Shown in pieces: positions 1 to 6,663 of a DNA stretch of 64,000 nucleotides. The stretch is from Lysobacteraceae bacterium (GTDB lineage Bacteria; Pseudomonadota; Gammaproteobacteria; Xanthomonadales; Ahniellaceae). Location of the stretch: contig PVBP01000005.1 of NCBI GenBank assembly GCA_002995625.1, positions 1 through 64,000 on the forward strand. Reading direction: 5' to 3'. The notes under the pieces were generated by a model that worked only from the letters and a program-made list of their open reading frames with translations, had not been told where the DNA came from and searched no databases. The translations under genes were made by a program, and so were the position numbers. The first letter of the stretch is position 1. Each line of letters opens with the position of its first letter.

Positions 1-1
1 G

Positions 2-1114
2 GAGCAGCGCGTCGCGGCGACGCTCGAGGCGCTGGCGCCGGCGGATCCGCTCTACGCCGCCCTGCGCGACGAGCTCGCGCGGCTGCGCGCGGTGGTCGCG
101 GTCGGCGGCTGGGTGCTGCCGGGCGAGGGCCCGACGCTGCGCGAGGGCGATCGCGGGCCGCGGGTCGCCGAGGTCCGCGCCCGGCTCGCCGCCGAGGGCT
201 TCCTCACGGCCGAGTCCGAGGATCCCGAGGCCTTCGACGCGACGCTCGCCGAGGCCGTGCGCGCTTTCCAGGCCCGCGTCAACCTCGATGCCGACGGCGT
301 CGTCGGGCGCCAGACCCTCGCCGAGCTGCGCCGGGGACCCGAGGCGCGCATCGGCCAGGTGCGGGCGAACCTCGAGCGCCTGCGCTGGCTGCCGGCCGAC
401 CTCGGCGAGCGCCACATCCTGGTCGACGTCGCCGACTTCCGGCTCGAGGCGCGCGAGGCCGGTCGCACGGTGCGCGTGCATCGCGTGATCGTCGGCCGCG
501 AGCAGCGGCAGTCGCCGAGCTTCTCGGCGCCGATGACGCACGTGATCCTGAACCCATGGTGGGAGGTGCCGCGCCGGCTCGCGGTCCGCGACAAGCTGCC
601 GCAGTTCCAGCGCGACCCGGGCGCCGCGGTGCGGCTCGGCTTCGAGGCCATCGACGCGGCCGGTCGACGGGTCGATGTCGCCTCCATCGACTGGAAGGCC
701 TACTCGCCGGCCCATTTCCCGTTCCGGCTGCGCCAGCGGCCGGGACCGGACAACGCGCTCGGCGAGGTCAAGCTGATGTTCCCGAATCCCCACGACGTCT
801 ACCTGCACGACACGCCGGCGCGCGGGCTGTTCGCGCGGGCACGCCGCGACTTCTCGTCGGGCTGCATCCGGGTCGAGGACGCGCTCGGGCTGACCGAGTG
901 GGTGCTCGAGGGCACCGGCTGGAACCGCGCGCGGATCGATGCCGTCGTCGCCACCGACACGCCGACCGAAGTGCGCCTCGCGGCGCCGCTGCCGGTGCAC
1001 CTCGTCTACCGCACCGCGGCGCTCGATGCCGACGGTCGCGTGCGCCTGCTCGCCGATCCCTACGGCCGCGATCCGGTGCTGGTGGCCGCGCTCGAGCGCG
1101 CGCCGCCGCGATGA
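2..1114 (+). CDS. L,D-transpeptidase (YcbB/LdtD-like), 5'-truncated by window edge
   Basis: This periplasmic enzyme would cross-link peptidoglycan stem peptides through 3-3 bonds or attach proteins to them. The frame is open to the window edge and the residues before the first ATG (nt 92) fit the helical region preceding the peptidoglycan-binding module in YcbB proteins, so the true start lies upstream. A PG_binding_1 domain (LREGDRGPRV ... DGVVGRQTLAEL, about nt 135-335) is followed by a YkuD catalytic domain. The catalytic motif runs from HDTPARGLF to SSGCIRVED, with the nucleophilic Cys codon at nt 863-865. The stop overlaps the next gene's ATG (ATGA), so the two are translationally coupled. 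The family call is firm; the exact subgroup is inferred from the domain order. Confidence 0.9.
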   Translation, partial: EQRVAATLEALAPADPLYAALRDELARLRAVVAVGGWVLPGEGPTLREGDRGPRVAEVRARLAAEGFLTAESEDPEAFDATLAEAVRAFQARVNLDADGVVGRQTLAELRRGPEARIGQVRANLERLRWLPADLGERHILVDVADFRLEAREAGRTVRVHRVIVGREQRQSPSFSAPMTHVILNPWWEVPRRLAVRDKLPQFQRDPGAAVRLGFEAIDAAGRRVDVASIDWKAYSPAHFPFRLRQRPGPDNALGEVKLMFPNPHDVYLHDTPARGLFARARRDFSSGCIRVEDALGLTEWVLEGTGWNRARIDAVVATDTPTEVRLAAPLPVHLVYRTAALDADGRVRLLADPYGRDPVLVAALERAPPR

Positions 1115-2514
1115 GGGTGTTCGAGCCCGGAGGCGTGGGCGGCTCCGGCCGGCGCGCGCCCGCGTGGCACGCGCTGGAGGGCCTGCTGTCGCATCCAGGC
1201 GGCGTCGCGCTGGTCGGCGCGATCCTGCTGCTGCCGCTGGCGCTCAATCCGGGCTGGTTCAGCCACGACGAGCTGCAGTGGGCAGCGTTCGCGCGCCCGC
1301 TCGACGGCGTGCCGGCCGCCGCCGGCTGGCTCGAGATCGGGCGCTTCCAGTACCGGCCGCTGACCTTCGAGCTGTGGCTCGCGCTGGCGTCGTGGCTGGC
1401 CGAGTCGCCGCGCCTGCACCACGCGGTCCACGCCGCGCTCGGGCTCGCGGTCGCGCTGGCCCTGCGCGGAACGCTGGTCGCGTGGCGGGTTCCGTCCGCG
1501 ACGGCCGGGCTCGCCGCGCTGCTCTTCCTCGCGCACCCCTACGCGGTCTTCGTCCACGCCTGGGTCGCGACGCTGGCCGACCTGATCTGGGTCGGCGCCG
1601 GCATCGCGATCGCCCGGGTCATGGCGCCATCGCGATCGGGCGCGGCCCCCGGCGTGCTCCGGGTGCTCGCCGTCGCGCCCCTGGTCGCGCTCGCGCTGCT
1701 CGCGAAGGAGGCCGCGGTGGTGCTGCCGGCCCTGCTGGTGGTGCTGGCGATGCTGACCCGCGAGCGCGCGCACCTCGTGGCGGCGTTCGTCGCCGCGTTG
1801 CCGGTCGCGGCCTACCTCGCGCTGCGCCTGCCGGTGATCCTGTCGGCGCCGGCCGATCCGATCTACGGCTGGTCGCTGGCCGCGGTGCCGGGCCGCGCGC
1901 TCGGCTACGTCGCGTTCCCGTACGCGCTGGCGCTGCCCGAGATCGTGCTGCTGGCACGCCTGCCGACGATCGCGTGGCTCGCGCTCGGGGCCATCGCGGC
2001 GCTGCATCTGGCGCTGGTCGCGCGGGTGTCGCGGCGCGCCGCCTTCGGCTGGCTCGCCGGCGGGCTGGTCGCGGTCGCGCCGGTGCTGATCCTGTCGAGC
2101 GCGTCGAACCAGTACGGCTACGGCTTCGCCGCGATCGCGGCGGCGGCGACCGCGGTCGCGATCACCGGCGCGCGGGGTCGCATCCGGGGTGCGCTGCTGG
2201 CGCTCGCGGCCGCGGTGGCGCTGCACGGCGCCCTCGTCGGATGGCACGTGGTCGACGCCGGCGTGCGCGCGTCGCGCTTCGTGCCGGCGCTCGCGGAGGC
2301 GCTGCGCGACTGGCCGGGTCCGGATCCGCTGCGGCTCTCGATCGACGGCGCCGGGCGCGCGTGGCTGTGGACGCGCCTGACGCACGAGGTGCCGCACGTC
2401 GGCGGCGTGCCGGTCGGCGATCGGGTGGTGATCGTGGGCCCGGGCGATGCGGCCGACCTGCGCGTCCGGCGCGACGGTCGGCTCGAACCCTTCGGTGTCG
2501 CGGCGCCGCGCTGA
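1111..2514 (+). CDS. Polytopic membrane protein, GT-C glycosyltransferase-like
   Basis: This 467-residue protein has roughly ten hydrophobic segments beginning near residue 33 and a soluble C-terminal tail of about 90 residues. The first extracytoplasmic loop carries WFSHDELQW. An acidic pair at this position is typical of GT-C fold enzymes that use polyprenyl-phosphate sugars, so a glycosyl or phospholipid-linked transfer role is plausible but unproven. Its ATG overlaps the stop of the L,D-transpeptidase gene, suggesting co-expression and a possible cell-envelope role. No clear family name is recognised; it could equally be an uncharacterised integral membrane protein. Confidence 0.75.
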   Translation: MRVFEPGGVGGSGRRAPAWHALEGLLSHPGGVALVGAILLLPLALNPGWFSHDELQWAAFARPLDGVPAAAGWLEIGRFQYRPLTFELWLALASWLAESPRLHHAVHAALGLAVALALRGTLVAWRVPSATAGLAALLFLAHPYAVFVHAWVATLADLIWVGAGIAIARVMAPSRSGAAPGVLRVLAVAPLVALALLAKEAAVVLPALLVVLAMLTRERAHLVAAFVAALPVAAYLALRLPVILSAPADPIYGWSLAAVPGRALGYVAFPYALALPEIVLLARLPTIAWLALGAIAALHLALVARVSRRAAFGWLAGGLVAVAPVLILSSASNQYGYGFAAIAAAATAVAITGARGRIRGALLALAAAVALHGALVGWHVVDAGVRASRFVPALAEALRDWPGPDPLRLSIDGAGRAWLWTRLTHEVPHVGGVPVGDRVVIVGPGDAADLRVRRDGRLEPFGVAAPR

Positions 2515-2531
2515 GCCGCGTGGGACCGCGG

Positions 2532-2537
2532 CATACT
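2532..2537 (+). promoter_or_regulatory. Possible -10 element (CATACT) for the RidA-like gene
   Basis: CATACT lies 35 nt before the RidA-like ATG in the 58-nt gap after the preceding gene. A purine-rich ribosome binding site (GGAGAGG, 2563-2569) follows. No convincing -35 was found, so the assignment rests on sequence and position only. Confidence 0.3.
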
Positions 2538-2572
2538 CGCCAGCCATCACCGGCGAATCCGCGGAGAGGCCG

Positions 2573-3100
2573 ATGCGCGCCATGACCCAGACCGTCGTCC
2601 TGCTGGCCGGGCTGATCGGCGCGGCCATGGCGCCCGCGGACGATGGCATCGTGCGGCGCGGCGGCGAGGCCTTCCCGATCGCCTCGAGCGTGCGCGTGCC
2701 GGCCGTCGCCGAGACGCTGTGGCTGAGCGGGCTGCTGCCGGACGTGGTCGATGCCGACGCGCCGGTGGGCTCGGCCGAGCGCTTCGGCGACACCGAGGCC
2801 CAGACCCGCAGCGTGATCGCGAAGATCCGGGCCGAGCTCGAGGCGGCCGGCTGGAGCCTCGGCGACGTGGTCAAGATGAACGTGTATCTCGTCGCCGATC
2901 CGGCCAGGGGCGGCCGCATGGACTTCGCCGGGATGATGGTGGCCTATCGCGAGGCCTTCGGCAGCGCGACGCAGCCGAAGCTGCCGGCGCGAACCACGGT
3001 CGAGGTCAGCGCGCTGCCGGTGCCCGGGGCGCTGGTCGAGATCGAGGTGGTCGCGGCGCGGGTGCCGAAGGCCGAGGCCACGCCTCCCGCCGACGATTGA
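2573..3100 (+). CDS. Exported RidA/YjgF-family protein
   Basis: This 175-residue protein is a RidA (YjgF/YER057c/UK114) domain preceded by an N-terminal hydrophobic signal (VVLLAGLIGAAMA). Cytosolic RidA proteins hydrolyse reactive 2-aminoacrylate-type imines, but many homologues have other or unknown roles. The domain is recognisable from LWLSGLLP, the helix TRSVIAKIRAELEAAGWSLGDVVKMNVYL and the C-terminal stretch PARTTVEVSALPVPGALVEIE. The Arg that binds the substrate carboxylate in RidA fits the R of PARTTVEV. The start at 2573 is chosen because GGAGAGG precedes it at normal spacing and the signal peptide follows at once. The export signal makes the canonical cytosolic function less likely. 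Confidence 0.85.
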   Translation: MRAMTQTVVLLAGLIGAAMAPADDGIVRRGGEAFPIASSVRVPAVAETLWLSGLLPDVVDADAPVGSAERFGDTEAQTRSVIAKIRAELEAAGWSLGDVVKMNVYLVADPARGGRMDFAGMMVAYREAFGSATQPKLPARTTVEVSALPVPGALVEIEVVAARVPKAEATPPADD

Positions 3101-3140
3101 CCGGCGCGCCTGCTGGTCGCCAGCGCGTGGTTCCGGTGAC

Positions 3141-3686
3141 TCAGAACGCCGGACGCAGCGTGAAGGTGACCGTGACCTCCTCGGCGATCGTCTTCGGGTC
3201 GTCCCAGTCCCCGCCGCCGACGCCGAAGTCGCGGCGGTTGACGCTCGCGCGCCCGGACAGCACGCGGCCGTCGGCGCTCGCCTCGACGCGGATCGGCACC
3301 GCGCGGGTCGTGCCGCGCAGGGTCAGCTCGCCGGGACAGTCGAGCGCGGTGTCGCCCGGCGCGCAGCCGGCGGTCGAGACCCAGCGCGCGGTCGGGTGCG
3401 CCGCCGCGTCGAACCAGTCCGGATCGCGCAGGACCTCGTCGCGGTCCGGATAGTCGGTGTCGAGGCTGGCGACGTCGATCTCGACCTCGAAGCGCATCGC
3501 GAGCGGATCGGTCGGATGCCAGAGCACGCTGCCCGAAAAGCGATGGAAGATCCCGGGCACCGGCTCGCCGCCGAAGCGGCCCTCGAAGCCGAGCGTGCTG
3601 TTGCTGGCGTCGAAGCGCACCAGGTCCTGGGCGATCGTCGGCACGGCTGCGACGGTGAGCGCGATCAGGGCGGCAACGATTCGCAT
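3141..3686 (-). CDS. YceI-family periplasmic protein (downstream copy)
   Basis: This is a 181-residue YceI/lipocalin-like beta-barrel protein. Family members bind isoprenoid lipids such as polyprenyl chains in the periplasm. A signal peptide (about residues 1-20, ending near TIAQ) precedes VRFDASNSTLGFEGRF, and the conserved strand pattern ends in GGGDWDDPKTIAEEVTVTFTL. The internal ATG at 3686 is preferred over an ATG 42 nt upstream because it puts the signal peptide at the N terminus. It is the last gene of a minus-strand trio with cytochrome b561 and a second YceI, 38 nt after the cytochrome gene. Two extra Cys (in AGCAPGDTALDCPG) could form a disulfide. Confidence 0.9.
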   Translation of the reverse strand: MRIVAALIALTVAAVPTIAQDLVRFDASNSTLGFEGRFGGEPVPGIFHRFSGSVLWHPTDPLAMRFEVEIDVASLDTDYPDRDEVLRDPDWFDAAAHPTARWVSTAGCAPGDTALDCPGELTLRGTTRAVPIRVEASADGRVLSGRASVNRRDFGVGGGDWDDPKTIAEEVTVTFTLRPAF

Positions 3687-3724
3687 CGAGGCGACTCCGG
3701 CAAGTCGGCGACACCCGAATCGTC

Positions 3725-4312
3725 TCACGGGCGCGTGATCGTTCCGTCCTCGCGCGGCATCCGACCGAGGCCGATCCGGGCCAGCGTCGCGTCGCGGTCG
3801 ACGAAGCGATGCTTGAGTGCGGCGGCGACGTGCAGTGCAATGAGGCCGACCAGGACGATCGCGAGCGTCGCGTGCACGTCCTGCCAGAACTCGAAGGCCT
3901 CGCGATTGCGCTCGATCAGGGGCGGGACCCGGAACAGCCCGAACCAGGAGAGCGGGAAGCCGGCGGCCGAGTTCATCAGCCAGCCAGTCACCGGCATCGC
4001 CAGCAGCAGCAGGTACAGCAGTCCGTGGACCGAGTGCGCGAGGGTGCGCATCGCGCGCGAGGCGAGCAGCAGCGGCGGCGGCGGATGGGTCGCGCGCCAG
4101 GCGAGCCGGACGACCGTCAGCGCGAGCACCGTCAGTCCGAAGGCCTTGTGCCAGCCGTAGATCTCGATCTTGGTCGGCGAGGGCTTCAGGTCGGTCATCC
4201 AGAAGCCGACGCCGGCAAGCCCGATCACGAGGATCGCGGTGAGCCAGTGCAGCGCGATCGCAACCGCGCCATAGCGGGCCGGGCGGTGACCGCGCTCGTC
4301 GACCGCGCCCAT
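3725..4312 (-). CDS. Cytochrome b561-family membrane protein
   Basis: This 195-residue protein has four transmembrane helices and belongs to the bacterial cytochrome b561 family (YodB/CybB type). Members bind two b haems and pass electrons across the inner membrane, probably to or from quinone. Candidate haem ligands are the His residues in ALHWLTA, YGWHKAFG, LAHSVHGLLY and DVHATLA, and another His lies in ALHVAAAL. It sits between two YceI genes on the same strand. A YceI-b561 pairing is frequent in proteobacteria and has suggested a link between quinone or isoprenoid binding and electron transfer; the exact role is not established. Confidence 0.92.
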   Translation of the reverse strand: MGAVDERGHRPARYGAVAIALHWLTAILVIGLAGVGFWMTDLKPSPTKIEIYGWHKAFGLTVLALTVVRLAWRATHPPPPLLLASRAMRTLAHSVHGLLYLLLLAMPVTGWLMNSAAGFPLSWFGLFRVPPLIERNREAFEFWQDVHATLAIVLVGLIALHVAAALKHRFVDRDATLARIGLGRMPREDGTITRP

Positions 4313-4334
4313 CGGAAGGTGCCCTCGAGGCGCC

Positions 4335-4919
4335 TCAGTCGGCCTTCGCAGCCTCGACCTCGATCCGGATCGTGACCTCGTCGCCGACGTTCGGCACGTA
4401 GGCGCTCATGCCCCAGGCCGAGCGCTTCAGCGATGCGGTCGCCGAGAAGCCGACCGTGGGCTTCTTCGAGAACGGGTTGTCGGCGAGGCGGTTGAAGGTG
4501 ACGTCGAGCACCACCGGGTGGGACTGGCCGAGCATCGTCAGTTCGCCCTCGACGGTGCCGCGGTTGCCGCTCCCGGTCACCTTCGTCGAGCGGAACGTGA
4601 GCTTCGGGAACTCGGCGGTGTTGAAGAACTGCGCCGCGCGCATGTGCTCGTTCCAGGTCGCGTCGCCGAAGTCGAGGCCGGCCGCGTCGATCGTCGCCTC
4701 GACGCTCGCGGTGCTCCAGTCGCCCGGGTCGAACACCAGCCTGCCCCCGGTGATCGGGAAGCGCGCCGTGCTCTGACTGAAGCCGAGGTGGCTGGCGCTG
4801 GCGTGGACCTGGCTGTGGACCGTATCGAACTCGTAGGTGGCCGGCGCGGCGGCGGTACCCGATGCCGCGAGCGCCAGCGCGAGACCGAGAAGGGCGGGTG
4901 TCGATCGCATCGTCATCAT
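4335..4919 (-). CDS. YceI-family periplasmic protein (upstream copy)
   Basis: This 194-residue protein has a signal peptide (ALALAASGTAAA, about residues 10-25) followed by a complete YceI domain. Diagnostic stretches are YEFDTVHSQVHASASHLGFSQ, the loop WNEHMRAAQFFNTAEFPKLTF and the C-terminal SAWGMSAYVPNVGDEVTI. Proteins of this fold hold a long isoprenoid or fatty chain in the barrel. It is the first gene of the minus-strand YceI-b561-YceI operon, 22 nt before the cytochrome gene. The sequence is closer to the classical YceI pattern than the downstream copy. ATG 4919 is followed by a second in-frame ATG two codons on; either may be used. Confidence 0.93.
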   Translation of the reverse strand: MMTMRSTPALLGLALALAASGTAAAPATYEFDTVHSQVHASASHLGFSQSTARFPITGGRLVFDPGDWSTASVEATIDAAGLDFGDATWNEHMRAAQFFNTAEFPKLTFRSTKVTGSGNRGTVEGELTMLGQSHPVVLDVTFNRLADNPFSKKPTVGFSATASLKRSAWGMSAYVPNVGDEVTIRIEVEAAKAD

Positions 4920-5218
4920 CCGTTGGGGCCGCCGGCACGGCGGCGTTCACTGCGCAGTGTCGAACGATCCGGTGCCGGATGTGTCAAGAGCGCGTGAGGC
5001 CGGCCGCGGACGTCGAGACCGGGGCGCCGGCCGCGAACGGGCCCGCCCGGGTTCTCGCGCGATCCCCAGCGGCACCGCCCCGGACTCGCCGCCGCCGGCA
5101 ACCGGCGTCCGGATTGGCCTGTCCGCGGGGCAGCATCGGGGTGCCCGTATGATGCGAGGGTGGAGCGGTCTCGGGCGACTCGCACCACCTCGAGCCATCA
5201 CGCCGCGCGGAGAATCCG
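4920..5218. other. Divergent intergenic region between YceI and glutathione transferase genes
   Basis: About 300 nt without a gene. It must hold the promoter of the minus-strand YceI operon and that of the plus-strand transferase. Apart from TATGAT at 5148-5153, nothing else is distinctive. Confidence 0.5.
5148..5153 (+). promoter_or_regulatory. -10-like hexamer TATGAT upstream of yfcF homologue
   Basis: TATGAT differs from the sigma70 consensus at one base and lies 65 nt before the transferase ATG. No good -35 box is visible at 17 nt spacing. Confidence 0.45.
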
Positions 5219-5854
5219 ATGCTCACGCTCTACCGGGATTCGTTCTGGATCAGCCCCTACGTCTACAGCTGCTGGGTCGCGCTCGAGGAGAAGCGGCTCG
5301 GCTACGACGTGGTCGAGATCTCGCTCGGAGCCGGCGCCCAGCGTGACCCGGCCTACGCCGATGCGACCGTCACCGGGCGCGTGCCGGCGCTGCGCCACGG
5401 CGACTTCGTGCTCGCCGAATCGAGCGCGATCGTCGAGTACCTCGACGAGGCCTTCCCGGACCGGCCGCCGATGCTGCCGCGCGACCTGCGCGCCCGGGCG
5501 CGCTGCCGCCAGCTGATGAGCTGGATCCGCTCGGACGACACGATGCCGATCCGCGCCGAGCGGTCGACGACGACGATGTTCTACGAGCGTGCCTCGACGC
5601 CGCTGTCCGAGGCCGCGCGCAAGGCGGTGGACAAGCTGTTCCGCGTCGCCGAGCGGGTCATCCCGGACGGCGCGGATTCGCTGTTCGGCGCGTTCTCGAT
5701 CGCCGACGCGGACCTCGCCTTCCTGCTCCAGCGCCTGATCCTGAACGGCGATCCGGTGCCGGAGCGGCTGCGGGCGTGGGCCGACGCGCTGTGGCGGCGG
5801 CCGACGATCGCGGCCTTCGTCGAGCTGCCGCGGAAACCGTTCGAGCCCTACTGA
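5219..5854 (+). CDS. yfcF: Glutathione S-transferase, YfcF type
   Basis: This 211-residue protein has an N-terminal thioredoxin-like GST domain (FWISPYVYSCWVALEEKRL; ESSAIVEYLDEAF, which fits the glutathione gamma-glutamyl binding ESSAI motif) and an all-helical C-terminal domain. The helices carry MPIRAERST and IADADLAFLLQRLILNGDPV, which closely resemble E. coli YfcF. YfcF has glutathione transferase and peroxidase activity and contributes to oxidative stress resistance. The start is followed directly by the first beta strand (MLTLYRDSF). It stands alone on the plus strand and converges with the H1-like gene. Confidence 0.92.
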   Translation: MLTLYRDSFWISPYVYSCWVALEEKRLGYDVVEISLGAGAQRDPAYADATVTGRVPALRHGDFVLAESSAIVEYLDEAFPDRPPMLPRDLRARARCRQLMSWIRSDDTMPIRAERSTTTMFYERASTPLSEAARKAVDKLFRVAERVIPDGADSLFGAFSIADADLAFLLQRLILNGDPVPERLRAWADALWRRPTIAAFVELPRKPFEPY

Positions 5855-5866
5855 CGATCACCGGCG

Positions 5867-5884
5867 CGCGGCCACGGGGCCGCG
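5867..5884. terminator. Candidate bidirectional hairpin between convergent genes
   Basis: A 7-bp perfect stem (CGCGGCC/GGCCGCG, loop ACGG) fills the 31-nt gap between two convergent genes. There is no T-run, so it would be a weak or Rho-assisted terminator, or a 3'-end stabiliser. Confidence 0.4.
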
Positions 5885-5885
5885 A

Positions 5886-6500
5886 TCAGCGCGCGTCGCG
5901 TTTCGCCTGCCGCCGCTTCGAGACCGCGCGCGTGCGGCCGACGTTCGCGCGCAGGGCCTTGGCGCCGGCCGAGTCCTTGCGACCCGGCAGCGCGCCGCCA
6001 CCGCGCGCGGGCGAGCGCGTGGCCTTCTTCGACAAGGTCTTCTTCGGCGCACGCGTCGGCGCCGGCAGCTTCGCGGCCGGCGCCTTCGCGGCCGGCTTCC
6101 TGCCGCGGCTCGCGGCCTTCGCCTTGGGCTTGGCGGCCTTGCGGATCGCGGCCGCGCGCTTCGCCGCCTCGCGACGCGCCTCGGCGTCGGCCTGGCGCGC
6201 CAGCGCCTCGGCCCGCTTCTCGAGGCGGGCGAGCACCTCGTCGAGCGCCTTGGCCTTGTCGGCGGTGCGGGCGTTGGCGACGCCGCTGCGCCCGCCCTTG
6301 GTGCCGGTGGCCGAGCGCGAGGCCAGCCGCTGGCGCTTGAGCAGGTCGCGCTGCTTGTCGCGCAGGCGACGGGCGCGACCGATCTTCGCCTTCAGTTGCG
6401 CCGGCGTCAGCGCCGACACGGCCGATGCGAGGCTCGCGTCGAACAGTTCCAGCTCGGCGGCGGTGAGCAGGCGCTCGGCCTGGCGGCGGTTGTAGGCCAT
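5886..6500 (-). CDS. Lys/Ala/Arg-rich basic protein with histone H1-like tail
   Basis: This 204-residue protein has no enzymatic motif. Residues 1-60 form a small domain (YNRRQAERLLTAAELELFDAS ... LKAKIGRARRLRDKQRDL). A charged alpha-helical, probably coiled-coil region follows (KALDEVLARLEKRAEALARQADAEA), then an unstructured tail rich in Lys, Ala, Pro and Arg (KAAKPKAKAASRGRKPAAKAP). Such tails are found on bacterial histone-H1-like DNA- or RNA-compacting proteins. ATG 6500 is chosen because GAGAGGAA sits at ribosome-binding distance and an upstream extension has shadow composition. Nucleic-acid binding is inferred from charge alone; the N-terminal domain looks like a conserved but uncharacterised proteobacterial family. 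Confidence 0.75.
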   Translation of the reverse strand: MAYNRRQAERLLTAAELELFDASLASAVSALTPAQLKAKIGRARRLRDKQRDLLKRQRLASRSATGTKGGRSGVANARTADKAKALDEVLARLEKRAEALARQADAEARREAAKRAAAIRKAAKPKAKAASRGRKPAAKAPAAKLPAPTRAPKKTLSKKATRSPARGGGALPGRKDSAGAKALRANVGRTRAVSKRRQAKRDAR

Positions 6501-6663
6501 CGGGTTCCTCTCGATCGTGGCGCGGCCACGACGGCCGCAGATTCCCGACCGTAGCGGCACGCGCGCTCCCGGACAAGGCATCGGTGCCCGGATTGCCGAG
6601 ATCGGAAGACGGCAATCGACTGCCGATGATGCGTCGCGCGGCCGACGACCGCCGCGCCCGCGG

